NCBI GenBank assembly: GCA_009746045.1
Contig: RPFO01000389.1
Span: 1,600,982-1,664,981 of the forward strand
Source: Mesostigma viride
Lineage: Eukaryota > Streptophyta > Mesostigmatophyceae > Mesostigmatales > Mesostigmataceae
Reading direction: 5' to 3'
Length of the DNA stretch: 64,000 nt
This document shows, one piece after another, positions 1 to 10,011 of the stretch (positions are counted from its first letter, which is position 1; the number at the start of each line of letters is the position of its first letter). The translations under genes and the position numbers were made by a program. The notes below the pieces were generated by a model, which made no database searches, was not told where the DNA came from, and saw only the letters and a program-made list of their open reading frames with translations.

Positions 1-110
1 TGCAAGCTAGGGGGGTAGTGCTGCCCGATTCGGGACACGCCCTGCCTAGAAGTTAGACCTGCTCAAAGCGGATGAACTCCTCACGTAGCTAGCTTCTTTT
101 CCTTTTCCTT
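1..110 (+). repeat. inverted copy of the gypsy G1 5' leader segment
   Basis: The reverse complement of this edge closely matches 8540-8648 (shared blocks include gtgtcccgaa-cgggcagcac and catccgct-gagcaggtct). It is therefore a plus-sense piece of the 5' leader of the same retroelement family whose minus-sense copy lies at 8.5-9.3 kb. The rest of that copy would lie left of the window. No gene was seen in 110-430. Confidence 0.6.
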
Positions 111-429
111 CTGTGTGTGCATTTCCTTGCTGGGTGCTGTTTGACGTTAGCTAGTGGGTTAGCCGGTTCAGTGGGTTAGCTCCTTTTCTTCCTGTGTATA
201 CACGCGTTTCCTTGGAATGTTGTTTGATTACGTTAGCTAGGATTGACGGTTCAATAGGGCTGGATAGTGGGACGATTAGCGTCTCTTTAGACTACACCTC
301 TTTTCCGTGCATGTTGCTGTGTTTTCTTCTTGTATGCTTCCTCGTGCAGAATCTTGAGCCGGATGTTTATTTACCAACGGGCGCTGGTTTCAGGCGTCCT
401 CGGCATTTCGGTAACAATAAGCTACAATA

Positions 430-700
430 ATGCTTAAGTGTTTTCCTTGGTTTCCTTTTTATTTTATCCTTGATCAGATTTTAGATTATTCTTTCCTTTT
501 CCTTGCTAAAGTGGTTGCCACTTCCCTTTGTTTTTTTTTTGGTCATGCCCCATTTGACCTGAATTTATTTTCTTTTTGACCTTATTTTCTTTTATCCTTG
601 ATCTGATTTTATTTTAGTTTTGGTCAGATTTTTATTTTGTCCTTGACCAGATTTTTATCTTATCCTTGTTCTTGGCCTGAGCCTTTTGGTACCCTGAAAT
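430..700. repeat. T/C-rich degenerate tandem repeat
   Basis: The stretch holds several imperfect repeats of a unit resembling ccttgatcagattttatttt on the plus strand. It replaces the expected C-terminus of the G1 integrase: the ORF runs into it and loses similarity to the G2 copy after about residue 355. It looks like low-complexity expansion or a junction at the 3' edge of the element. Confidence 0.55.
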
Positions 701-2090
701 TGCGTGATCATGTGCATTTTTCATTTTATCTAGCAAGGCCTGCACACCTTCTACGGTATCCCGGGACACATCGTCCCTGTCCCGTAAAGGACTAGCTAAG
801 AGAGAGGTAGGAGTAAGAGGCTGTCTACCAGTATCTAGGAAGAAAGGCGTATAGCCATGCGCAGCCTGAGGGCAATTGTTAAGGGAGAACTCTACCAAGC
901 ATAGATAATCCTCCCAATCACTCCCCGAGCCGTTAACATAGTGCCTCAGCGCTTCTTCCACTACCCTATTAAGACGATCTACTAGATGAGAGGAGGAGGA
1001 GTGATAGGCAGTACCGAACGTAACCTTGGTACCGATAGCAGCGAAAAACTGCTGCCAAAAGTCAGAGGTAATTAGCTTATCTTTATCACTAATAAACTGC
1101 CTACTCAAACCATGATATCTATAGACGTTATTAAGGTATAGGCGTGCGCAATCGCGTGCGGTGAGTTCTAAGGGACACGGCACGAGATGACACATACGAG
1201 TAAAACGATCTACAAAAACAAGGATCTGGGCGTTACCTCTATCATTCTTCCTAAAAGGTCCTACAAAATCCATCATAATGGAGTCCCACGGCATGATGGG
1301 ATCAGGTAGGGTCCTAGGTTCTGCTATCTGTCCTACATTGTTGGGTTTCATCTCCTGGCAAGATTGACAGGTTCTAACATACTCATCTACATCCTTTAAA
1401 AGGGAAGGCCAGTAGTAAGAGCGGGCTACTAGGTCCCGTACCCGTTTACCACCCTGATGAGCAGCTAAGTCATGCAACTCAAAGAGCAAGGAGGAGCGAC
1501 AGATAGGAGGGACATACAGGCGCCATTGAGGGGGAGAATCTGCTATCTGCACATATAAAAACCCACCTACCAATTTACAAGGGTGCTTGCCTAATTGTTG
1601 GGGATGGGCGGCAATGGCAGCTAAAGCTTCCGGCTCAGTGGCCGTAAATCTACTAATAAGGCGTTCAAGATCAGAGGTAGGCATCGCTACAGAGGTATCC
1701 AGAACAGGTTTAAAGAGGTCTCCTACCGCCTTGCCATGCAAAGAGAAGGGGAGGTCCTAGAGGGACTATGTTATCATAAGACTTTCCTGACCTAGTCGCT
1801 ATATGGCTAAGCCGTATAGAAATTTTATTTTTCCCCTCCCCCCCCACCGAGACCACAGGAAGGGCCTCACACGGGAGAGAGAGTCCTACGTGAGAAAGGA
1901 GATCAGGCATGCGAACAGCTGTATGAAAGAGATAGGCATAGGATTCATCATCAGGTAGTTCACCATAAGGGGTTACACCCATAGTAGTAGGAACTATAGT
2001 ATTGAGAACATCCAGGTCCTCGAAAAAGGAGTAATCTGCGCGACGGGAGAGTGCATCTGGTACTATGTTATCTACACCCTTAACATACTG
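690..2090 (-). pseudogene. G1 integrase, frameshifted
   Basis: This is the retroviral-type integrase of G1. The HHCC zinc domain is visible (LHDLAAHQGGK followed by C-x2-C in TCQSCQE). In the catalytic core the first Asp lies in MMDFVGPF and the second in ISDKDKL; the third acidic position reads HLVDRLNR, so it is Asp where the G2 copy and the 44.8 kb fragment have Glu. A 4-nt insertion (gcat) near 1738-1741, relative to G2, shifts the frame between the N-terminal part (to 1982) and the core. The C-terminal domain after QKAQAK is lost into low-complexity DNA. It follows RNase H in the pol order. Confidence 0.88.
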
Positions 2091-2093
2091 AAG

Positions 2094-2559
2094 TTAAGAA
2101 GAAGAAAAAGGGGAAAACTGTGCTAAAAACTCCATCCAGCGCGCTTGACGAGGGGTAAGGTTGGGTTGGGAGAGAAGATGGGTAAGGGGACGGTGATCCG
2201 TTTGGATAACTAATCTATAAGGATCTATCTCACAGGGTTCATTCAGGCAAACATCAAATTGAGCAGAAAGTGCTGCCACGCGTGGCAACAATACACCACT
2301 GCTAAGAGTTCCTGCTGGTGTACGGGATAGTTACGCTTCGCAGGGAGCATTGTCCTAGAGATATACTCAATTGGCTGTAAGCCCTGACCCTGATCCTGGA
2401 GAAGGACGCCCCCTATAGCTACCTTACTAGCGTCTGTAGCTACCACAAAGGGTTTAGTAGTATCCGGTAGGATGAGTACGGGAGGAGAGAGGAGTAGGGA
2501 TTTTAGACACTGAAAAGCCGGCTGACATTCACTACTCCAGACAAAGGGGATATCCTTCT
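2094..2559 (-). pseudogene. G1 RNase H, frameshifted and interrupted
   Basis: This is the Ty3/gypsy RNase H region. The first catalytic Asp lies in FVVATDASKVAIGG and the Glu in HQQELLAVVYC, followed by a segment with IQTDHRPLTHLL. A frameshift near 2243-2291 replaces the linking segment seen in the G2 copy (36.3-36.9 kb). The 5' part of the domain is separated from RT by the TTAA-flanked insertion at 2564-4278. When the insertion and one TTAA are left out, the reading frame is continuous from RT into this segment, so the insertion hit coding sequence. Confidence 0.87.
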
Positions 2560-2563
2560 TTAA

Positions 2564-4278
2564 CCCTTAATTTGTACTGAGTCCGTTTTCGTGGCGCCAG
2601 TTGAACTCGCGCCACTCTAACGGACTGAGTTTGTGGCAGAACCAGGCGCCGCGCCAAAAATAATTCAACGGTCAAACCTGGGGGGATCGAAAGATCTAGA
2701 CGTAAGCTATGCCTGGCACTATTCAGACCGTACTTTGGACAACTGGCCAGGGAGATATACTCAATCAAAGTTGGGGGGTACCATGGTCAAACGGGACCGA
2801 CGTGAATGAAAATAATTGACTTCCGCGGCTATGGCGGTGCAGGCAAATGACTGGTACGAGAGCATGGCTTGGAATTTTGAACTCAAATCTTGTAGTAATT
2901 ATCCTTGAGTGTTATAAAGGTTATATCTCTGGCCGTGAAGCGTCTGGATGTGCGCAAGTATGTCTCTAGGTTCTAATCGGTGCGGCAGATCCTGTCAGCG
3001 GTCAGGCGGTGACAGTGCGTATGCTACCTGTTGTTCGGCAGCAAACGTCCATATATTTGCGCGTGGATAGACTTGTTACGTTATTCTTGACATGTTTTAT
3101 TAGCGATGACGGCCAGGAAAGGTTCGAGGCTATGTCCGTGAGGTGGGAGTGATGGCTCCCGCACAGCAGGTAATCTGCGGTTTCGACCTGGTACGTATTA
3201 ACATGTTAGCGTTTATACATTACAGTACCAAGTCGTCCTATCGTTTATAAACTAGTTGTAGACATGTAATCGATGGTTTTTGCTTGTCGTTTTGTTGCTT
3301 TAGTGCTTGTACGCGTTCGCTTGTGATGGTTGGGGAATACCACTATGTCACGCAGATTTTGGACCAGATTTGATTGCTATTAGCTGAGGCTTCAACGAAA
3401 CCAGTGAAGTAGCGTTTGGTATTGTCTCTAAACATGGTGGGCTTGATAACGGGATGCTTTTCCCTGCACAGACATAGCGAGACAAGTGGTTTTCTGGCCT
3501 GCTCTAGGCATTTCTTCTTGGTTTGCTGGCCCAAGTTATCCTTCTGCTTGTGCGTCCATAATGCATGCAAGAAACATGAATGGCCAGGGCCTGCTTGCAT
3601 GGAAGCATAACCAGGTTAGTTCTTTTGTTTTTTCTATCATTGCCAATCATTGGAATTGCTTTATAGTGTGTTGGATGCATTGATAATGTAGCTCCTTGTG
3701 AACCCGTTATACACTTGGTTTGGGGCCTTGGCACAAGCTTTTTACTTGTTGTATAGCATGCTGTTGTGACTTTTAAGCTGGAAACGTGTTTGGGAATCCA
3801 TGTGTGGCCATCTATGATGTTTTGTGCCACGTTGGAATTGAATGCCTATACGGTAGTGCTAGCAAGACACCCCAAAATAACTGCGCCCGTTATAACGGTC
3901 TGAGCTATTTTGGGCTGTATGCTAGCTAGCCTGTGCAGTTCTATGGCATGTCATGTTGTGAATGCATCTATGGCATGCCTGTGATTATCTTAAACTCCCC
4001 TCAAAGGGCCAGGGTCGGCAGATTTTGAGAAATGGTCCATATTGCATTATATATCTCTTGAACCCCATCTGCACCGTACCCCCTTGGGGGGGTGCTATTT
4101 ATAGCAGCTGTGGGGCATAGATATGTGACCAATGACATGACCCCAAAGTTATTTGATATAAAAGCATCCTTGGTTCCAAGGGTGGGCCAGAAAATGTTAT
4201 TTGGCTAGATACTCTCATACTTACTAAGATGCCCATACTCAGTCCGTTCTGGTGGTTCCAGTTGACACAATTGAAGGG
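2564..4278. mobile_element. TTAA-flanked non-autonomous DNA transposon (piggyBac-like)
   Basis: The 1715-bp insert is flanked by TTAA at 2560-2563 and 4279-4282. Its ends are inverted: the left begins CCCTTAATTTGT, and the right read backwards begins CCCTTCAATTGT. Subterminal ACTGAGTCCGTT motifs occur at 2576-2587, inverted at 2619-2630, and at 4237-4248. A TTAA target duplication with CCCT-type termini is the hallmark of the piggyBac superfamily. No transposase was found inside; the short ORFs have no recognisable domain. The element sits inside the RT/RNase H coding region of G1. Confidence 0.82.
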
Positions 4279-4282
4279 TTAA

Positions 4283-4890
4283 TAAATGATTGATAGGGGC
4301 TGCTATAGTTGCGAAACGCGGGATAAAACGCCTATAGTAAGAGGCAATCCCTAGGAAACTACGTACACCTTTAACGTCGGTAGGGGTAGGCCATTCCTGA
4401 ATTGACTTAGTTTTATCCGGGTCGGTAGCGACCCCGGCATCTGACAAAACGTGTCCTAAAAATGGTACACTCCTACCAGAACGAACTTTAGCACAGCGAG
4501 CCCACAAAGAATTTTCAGCCATTATTTCTGAGACTTTCTTTAAATCACGTAGGTGCGTTTCAAAATCAGGGGAGTAAATAAGGATATCATCAAGTAAGCT
4601 TGAGCACAAGAACGATCGTGCTCAGATAAAGAAACAGAGGAGAAGGAAGGATCCTTTAAATCAGATGACACTTGAGGAAGGTGAGAATTACCCATAACAG
4701 GTCTAAGCACTTCATTCATTAACATTTGAAAAGAGGCAGGAGAGTTACAGAGTCCCATAGCCGCTACTCTAAACTGGTAATGACCAAAAGGGGTAGCTAA
4801 GGCGGTTTTATGGCAATCCTCCGGCGCTATATGCAGTTGCCAAAAACCATCCGCACAATCCAGTACCGTGAAACAGGTGGAACCTTATCA
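4283..4890 (-). pseudogene. G1 reverse transcriptase, C-terminal half, frameshifted
   Basis: This is the RT palm and thumb region. It contains the catalytic LDDILIYS box (about 4575-4600), the upstream MGLCNSPASFQMLMNEVL stretch and the SFLGIASYYRRFIPRFA thumb motif. Two frame changes are seen, one near 4877 after the motif-A region and one near 4615 just before LDDILIYS. The equivalent G2 segment (37075-37296) still reads QAYLDDILIYS in one frame. Function in G1 is lost. Confidence 0.85.
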
Positions 4891-5879
4891 AATATATCAT
4901 CAATACGAGGTAGAGGGTATTTAGACTTCACAGTAATATCATTTAACTTCCTATAATCAGTTACTAGGCGAAACTTGCCATTTGGCTTAGGAACTAACAG
5001 GACACCAGCTGAGTAGGGGGAGTTACTAGGCTCTATCAATCCTGCTTCTAATAGTGACACTAAAATCTGTTTTAATTCCTTTAACTCGGTAGGGCCCATT
5101 CTATACATCGGAGAGTGCGTAGGAACTGCACCGTCCTTGATAACTACACGGTGTAAAACAGAACGAGGAGGAGGATAAGAAGGAGTCTTTTCTTCAAAAA
5201 CTTTTGAGGAATCTATCACAGCCATGTATCGTACTATTTCATTTTCAGTAAATCCCACTCCTATTGTATCCACTGTGTTTACATCTATATCCACACTATT
5301 ATTAGTGATAGGTATCTCCTGTACTTCTAACTGAAGGAACATACATAATAGGTATCCATATTCCTTTAGTTCAGATCGCAATTCATCATTGGACATTAAT
5401 ACTTCAGGTATAGGTCTTACAGGAGGATCAACAGGTGTAGGAGGAGTAATATCTACCAAGGATAAATTTTCTAATCTATAATGACGTTCCGGTACCCAGT
5501 AAGAGCTATCTGGAAACCAAATGACCATGGTATCATAATTAATAGTAATCTTATTATCCTGGTGCCAATCTAATCCTAGTAATACATCAGCGGTAGTGAT
5601 AGGGCCTATAGTGGCCGTCAGGTTGACAGTACGTCCTTGTATGACCAGGGGAAGGGACACCGTACCCGGGGAATGACTGGTGCGACCGTCAGCATAATGG
5701 ACAGTGACAGTTTTGGTGTGAGGGATAGGGACTAGTCCTAAACGCCTAACTAGGGCCTCGCTCACAAAGGAGCTAGCCGCACCGCTATCCACTAACACAG
5801 AGACGTTCAAAAGTTCATCAGCATGCAAGAAGGGGTCTACAACAGTATGGGGAACGGTTAAGCCACCATTCAAAAACAT
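4827..5879 (-). CDS. G1 aspartic protease and N-terminal RT
   Basis: The 350-residue open segment starts with a retropepsin: the active-site VDSGAASSFVS lies near residues 31-41, followed by a DVLLGLDW flap/LG region. A linker leads into the RT fingers (SPMYRMGPTELKELK, PYSAGVLLVPKPNGKFRLVTDYRKLND) up to the region before motif A. It then runs out of frame (RYWIVRMVF), while the expected motif-A segment continues in another frame. This matches Ty3/gypsy, in which PR and RT are fused in Pol. Gag lies 126 bp upstream in a different frame. Confidence 0.88.
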   Translation of the reverse strand: MFLNGGLTVPHTVVDPFLHADELLNVSVLVDSGAASSFVSEALVRRLGLVPIPHTKTVTVHYADGRTSHSPGTVSLPLVIQGRTVNLTATIGPITTADVLLGLDWHQDNKITINYDTMVIWFPDSSYWVPERHYRLENLSLVDITPPTPVDPPVRPIPEVLMSNDELRSELKEYGYLLCMFLQLEVQEIPITNNSVDIDVNTVDTIGVGFTENEIVRYMAVIDSSKVFEEKTPSYPPPRSVLHRVVIKDGAVPTHSPMYRMGPTELKELKQILVSLLEAGLIEPSNSPYSAGVLLVPKPNGKFRLVTDYRKLNDITVKSKYPLPRIDDIFDKVPPVSRYWIVRMVFGNCI

Positions 5880-6004
5880 AAGAGGACGGACACGTAGTGG
5901 TAGGGATGATTCAGCTCCTACAGAGGTTATAAAAACAGGCAGGCAAAAATTATTATCTGGGGTACTATCTAAGGACCTGTCCAGGTTACCCCCGGCTGAC
6001 AGGC

Positions 6005-7726
6005 CTACTGTTCCCCCTCCCCCACCAAATCCATAGGAACTAACCCCGAAGAAGACCCTGGCGAAAAAGCCACTGCTGGAGGGTCACGAGGGAGAGAAGA
6101 GGGTGCGGGAGCCTGATTATCATAGGGGAACCCTGGGGGTCCTGTCTGCACAGCATTCAGCCTACTAGGGGTAGCTGAGGGAATGCGTCCTGGAGTGGGA
6201 CGAATAGGAGCACGCTGAGGGGTACGAGGAGGGCGAGCGTCGGGATGAGGGGGAGCACCCGAAAGGAACTTGGGGCACTCACGTTTAAGATGACCTACTT
6301 CCTTACAATGATAGCATGTGATATGAGAGACATCCAGAGCTGAAAGGTCCGTAACGCAAATATCTAATTCTTCTACATAGGAGTTCTCCTCCTCAGGGGT
6401 AAGGCTAATGTTATTAATACGGGAACGGGTAGGAAGAGAAGGAGTGGTGAAGAAATCTGCTACTCGTAAGAGATGCTGACGCACATGCTTGAGGGGTAGA
6501 TCAGTAAAACGGTAGGCAGAGAACTGGCGCTTTACCTCACGTAATAAGGGTCTACTGAGGCCTTGTAGGAAACGAGCACGTACTTCTGCGCCCGACAAAT
6601 CCCTAATTCGTACCATCTGTGCATCAAATTCTTTCATATACTCCTTAAACGATTTAGTACCCTGCTGCAAGGTACCAAAGGCTAATCTATCCTGCCAATC
6701 TGCATCAGGAGGGACTAAATGGCTCTCTAACCGCTTAAACAATTCTGCTACTGAGTTAGGGTAGGCATGAGAGGCCAAAGACTCACACTGGATGAGGTTA
6801 GCAAGCTCAGGAGTAATACAGGTAGTAAGATAGTGAGGGACTAGTACAGCATCAGAGAGACGCCATCTATTATGATTTTGCCACGACTCTGTATTCTGGG
6901 TAAGCAACATAATAAAAGTGAAAAACTGTTGAGGGGTAGACTTAACATCCAACTTGGGTAGGTTAGCAAAGAGGGGAAGAGCAGGGGGCTTAGGGGGATT
7001 AGAAGGGTAAGATTTACCCATAGGACCACTGTCTTCCACTGCTACATACGAGGGATAGAAGGAAGGAAGAGGAAAGGTTTTGGATAGGGGTCTAGAAGGG
7101 GCCACCGTTTCAGGATGGTGCCCATAGGAGAAGGGAACAGTATATTGCTCACGAAGGGAGGAGTAGGCAAAATGATCATAGTTTCTGTCATCTAGAGGCA
7201 TGGTGCTGAAATCACTATTAACTTCTAAATCAGCCACACGGGTAGGGACCTGGGCAGCCTCGTAGGCCGTATCAGGGTAGGACCAAGAAGCAGGGGGATA
7301 AAAGGGAACTGCACTAGGGCGCCCAGAAGGGCCGACAGGGGCAGAGGTACGACCCGTGTTAAAAGCAGGGATGGAAGGCACAGGGTGGGGAGGAGGCCTA
7401 GAAGCATTGTCAGGGAGTGAGGACCTAATTGAAGGTTGAGCCAAGGTTGCAGGAGGGGCAGGGGCCTGGTTCATAGCAAAAGAGGGTTCATCACTAAATC
7501 TGACACGTTGTTCAAAGGTAGGTGGGGTAATTGAGGGACGACGGCGACCACCAGTAACAGGAGAAGGAGGTGAGGTACGCAGATTACCTTGAGGAGTGAG
7601 ATGGTGCACCGTTTCCAAGGAGTCCCGTCGGTTACCACGAGTATTGTTATTGTTATTAGTAGTATTATTATTATTAGTAGTAGTATTGGTAGGTATAGGC
7701 GACATATCTCCACCCACTGGATCCAT
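6005..7726 (-). CDS. G1 Gag polyprotein with zinc knuckle
   Basis: The open frame has 573 codons. The N-terminal third is low-complexity (Asn/Thr, then Pro/Ser-rich). The central region (about residues 255-420) resembles the retrotransposon Gag capsid domain (FFTFIMLLTQ, DWQDRLAFGTLQQGTKSFKEYMKEFDAQM, ARFLQGLSRPLLREVK). A CCHC knuckle, CYHCKEVGHLKRECP, follows near residue 478. It would package element RNA. It is apparently intact, unlike pol. The ATG lies in a purine-rich minus-strand context (aaagATGGAT). Confidence 0.88.
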   Translation of the reverse strand: MDPVGGDMSPIPTNTTTNNNNTTNNNNNTRGNRRDSLETVHHLTPQGNLRTSPPSPVTGGRRRPSITPPTFEQRVRFSDEPSFAMNQAPAPPATLAQPSIRSSLPDNASRPPPHPVPSIPAFNTGRTSAPVGPSGRPSAVPFYPPASWSYPDTAYEAAQVPTRVADLEVNSDFSTMPLDDRNYDHFAYSSLREQYTVPFSYGHHPETVAPSRPLSKTFPLPSFYPSYVAVEDSGPMGKSYPSNPPKPPALPLFANLPKLDVKSTPQQFFTFIMLLTQNTESWQNHNRWRLSDAVLVPHYLTTCITPELANLIQCESLASHAYPNSVAELFKRLESHLVPPDADWQDRLAFGTLQQGTKSFKEYMKEFDAQMVRIRDLSGAEVRARFLQGLSRPLLREVKRQFSAYRFTDLPLKHVRQHLLRVADFFTTPSLPTRSRINNISLTPEEENSYVEELDICVTDLSALDVSHITCYHCKEVGHLKRECPKFLSGAPPHPDARPPRTPQRAPIRPTPGRIPSATPSRLNAVQTGPPGFPYDNQAPAPSSLPRDPPAVAFSPGSSSGLVPMDLVGEGEQ

Positions 7727-7848
7727 CTTTAATTAAGTAAAGGAAAGAAAACAACAAACGTTGCCTTAAGAAAGGAATAGGAATCTAAATGAAGCAATAA
7801 AGGAAAAAGGAAAAACCTTGAATGTCTTAAGCAAAGAAACAATTAAAA

Positions 7849-8241
7849 TCAATCCTTTTTAACCACAGTAATGGATAGGGAACCAAACTCTAAGGTGAGA
7901 GGAGTATCTGAGCTAGATGAGGATGCAGCCCGTTTAGGGGGAGAAGAAGGAGGAGTAGCAAAGACTAGAGATTCCACTGGAGGACGACCATGAGGGATAG
8001 AGCGTACATGTAGGCCTAAATCTGATTCACTATGGTCTATAAGGAACTGCTGAGCTTCTTCAAAGGTCACAAATTTCTTATACCTAATTACGTTGTATAC
8101 ACGGTTCTGAACTATCTTCCTAGCGTCGGACCAAGAAAGGAAAATGGCGGACCATTGAGGCGTAATCACTACGTAATATTTGGCTAAGCTATTATCGCTG
8201 GAAGAATGGGAAGGAGCAGTAAAAGCACGACGCTGGCTCAT
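7849..8241 (-). CDS. RNase H1-type hybrid-binding domain ORF upstream of gag
   Basis: This ORF has 130 codons. Residues about 20-68 fit the RNase H1 N-terminal hybrid-binding domain, also called the viroplasmin/Cauli_VI fold. The fit is seen in YYVV, the aromatic and small residues IFLSW, the helix ARKIVQ-RV, then RYKKFVTFEEAQQFL. In that fold the domain binds RNA/DNA hybrid or dsRNA. No RNase H catalytic domain follows; the tail is Pro/Ser-rich. It sits 122 bp upstream of Gag on the same strand as its own ORF. Fold by motif recognition: fairly sure. Role in the element: inference. Confidence 0.75.
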   Translation of the reverse strand: MSQRRAFTAPSHSSSDNSLAKYYVVITPQWSAIFLSWSDARKIVQNRVYNVIRYKKFVTFEEAQQFLIDHSESDLGLHVRSIPHGRPPVESLVFATPPSSPPKRAASSSSSDTPLTLEFGSLSITVVKKD

Positions 8242-8471
8242 GGTAACGCACCTGGTGGGTCTTGTGGCGTCACGCTAGCAGTAGGAGGAGTAGGCGACTT
8301 ATCTGGTTGATCTGGAGCACCGAAAGCAGCACGAGGGCGGCAATAATCCAGCTCTCGTCCTAAAATCAGCGACCAGTCCCTCTGCGGGTGCGGCCGTCTA
8401 ATAAAACAGCAGCACGAAGGAAAAGGTATAGTCTACCACGACGCTACTCGTCTCACTGTTGCCGAACCAAA

Positions 8472-8527
8472 CAATTATCCTCTATCTACGACAGGAAGAC
8501 AATTATCCTCTATCTACGACAGGAAGA
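8472..8527. repeat. 28-bp perfect tandem duplication
   Basis: Two adjacent identical 28-bp units begin caattatcctctatc, at 8472-8499 and 8500-8527, in the leader between the RG-rich ORF and the hybrid-binding ORF of G1. Confidence 0.9.
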
Positions 8528-8630
8528 AAACTTGCGCAGGAAAACAAAGCGAAGGAGCTATCTACGAAAGGGTTTATCCGCTACGAGCAGGTCTAGCATC
8601 TAGGCAGATCGTGTCCCGAACCGGGCAGCA

Positions 8631-8933
8631 CTACTCTCCCAGCTTGACGGCGACCCGCCCATTACCTGTCAAGAAAGTGTCGTCTTCGTATCCCTGGACG
8701 CGGAAGGGTTCTTGCAAAGGCGTATGTGACAAAGGACCGTCGTCTCGTTCTCTACCTACGAAAGTTCCTCCGGAACCATTGTTACGTCCTAAACTTCTAC
8801 CTCCACCTCTACCTCTACTGGGCCTGATACTACCTAAATTGGTCAGGCCTCCTCTACTCAAACCCCTAGCGAAAGACGAACGAGACGGAGCTGATCTCAA
8901 TGCATTCACGTATGTGTTGCTATAATACGCCAT
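8631..8933 (-). CDS. small RG-rich ORF in the retroelement 5' leader
   Basis: The 100-codon ORF starts MAYYSNTYVNALRS and continues through SFARGLSRGGLTNLGSIR into a GRGGGR-type Arg/Gly-rich stretch, which suggests nucleic-acid binding. A second, diverged copy with the same start and core lies at 24202-24378 beside the same leader sequence, so this is a conserved part of the element family rather than a chance ORF. I do not recognise a family. It could be an accessory protein or an upstream ORF. Confidence 0.5.
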   Translation of the reverse strand: MAYYSNTYVNALRSAPSRSSFARGLSRGGLTNLGSIRPSRGRGGGRSLGRNNGSGGTFVGRERDDGPLSHTPLQEPFRVQGYEDDTFLTGNGRVAVKLGE

Positions 8934-8934
8934 A

Positions 8935-9346
8935 CAACCATTTACCCGAACCCGTTTATTCCAGGAATAGAGGAAGGAAACACACTACACTGCCGTGACC
9001 CAAGCCTATATGTGTTAATTCATTTAACACACGCCGAGTGACCACACGAGGGGTAGAACGTGCATAAATGGTCACCAACGGTCCAACATGCTCGGGCCGA
9101 CCTGGCCCTCGCCTACAGATGCACAGACAGATGCACAGATGCACGCTGGTCCACTACATTCTACCAAAGGATAAGGACCACTAATAAAGTACGCGGCGCG
9201 GCGCCCAAAAGCACCCAATGTACCACAGTACTGTTACGAGGACAATAGTGTCCCAGTTGGAACTACACGTAAACCTAGGAACGATCGAGGCAAAAGACCT
9301 AATTTACGTCCGTAACTACAACGAATTGTTACGCGACGTAACAGCG
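8935..9346 (-). repeat. LTR/leader repeat of the gypsy family (copy 1)
   Basis: The segment is closely similar to 24385-24770 in the same orientation and to 23855-24228 inverted. On the minus strand the outer edge begins TGTTACGTCGCGTAACA, an inverted repeat (TGTTACG/CGTAACA) of the kind that starts LTRs. I take it as the 5' LTR or LTR plus leader of G1; its inner border is not defined. Confidence 0.65.
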
Positions 9347-9406
9347 CCCTCCCTCCTTCTCGCTGTGTATATAGGGTTGAAGGTTCCTTTACTCTGTATT
9401 GGCACC

Positions 9407-9425
9407 CACGTGACGCAGTCACGTG
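9407..9425. repeat. 19-bp near-palindrome CACGTGAC-GCA-GTCACGTG
   Basis: Two 8-bp inverted arms containing CACGTG are separated by GCA. An identical 19-mer occurs at 15785-15803. Both are directly followed by an AT-rich simple repeat. Confidence 0.85.
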
Positions 9426-9429
9426 TTTG

Positions 9430-9451
9430 TTATTATTATGATTACTACTAC

Positions 9452-9500
<49 letters not shown>
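9430..9500. repeat. (TTA)n microsatellite
   Basis: About 70 bp of TTA/ATT triplets, nearly perfect from 9450 to 9499. It creates artificial poly-Tyr and poly-Asn reading frames. Confidence 0.95.
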
Positions 9501-10011
9501 GTTATAGTTATTTTGCGACGGGCTCAAAGGGGGCCGATCTGCCGCCTGTAGCGTAGCTGTCGCGTTTGCGTGCCATTATGTCCTAGACTATCATTTGGAA
9601 GACATATCCACAGCAATATAAAGCACTTATGTGTGTGATCCACTATCGAGGAGACAACCAGCGCAGGCCAGAAATCGGGAGAATCCGGACCATGGCAGCT
9701 CGATCCTGCCGTTATCTTGTCCGCGTGTTCGAGTCGTTCAGGATGATGAATATGAATGGTGATGGAAATGTGTAGCCTTGTGCATTGAAATTATGGCTGG
9801 CTTACGTGTAGAGCGACTGGATGACCTAGACGGTGGGGCCGGAAACAGCTTGCTTGATCAGGGCGTGTGTTTCGAGCCTAACTGGCCGGGAGTGTCTAGT
9901 GGTGAGCACCATTGCTGCGATCGCTCTCCCACCATTTACGAGGAAATACCCGCAAATGGAAAACCACTGAAAAGGTCTAGCTAGTCAGTCATTACGTTAG
10001 CCATGCCATGA

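Larger units (their letters stand above)
632..9346 (-). mobile_element. Ty3/gypsy LTR retrotransposon G1 (decayed, 3' end lost)
   Basis: Reading leftwards on the minus strand there is an LTR/leader-like segment (8935-9346), a small RG-rich ORF, an RNase H1-type hybrid-binding ORF, Gag with a zinc knuckle, aspartic protease plus RT, RNase H, and integrase. The order PR-RT-RH-INT defines Ty3/gypsy. A second copy of the family (G2, 31.7-38.1 kb) is closely similar along PR, RT, RH and INT. G1 is inactivated by several frameshifts, by a TTAA-flanked insertion at 2564-4278, and by loss of the 3' end and 3' LTR. Confidence 0.9.

Noticed and set aside
8540-8648. LTR pair formed by 1-110 and 8540-8648
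   Set aside because: The two copies are inverted, not direct, so they cannot be the two LTRs of one element.
9218-9556. ORFs with poly-Tyr or poly-Asn
   Set aside because: Artefacts of the (TTA)n microsatellite at 9430-9500.
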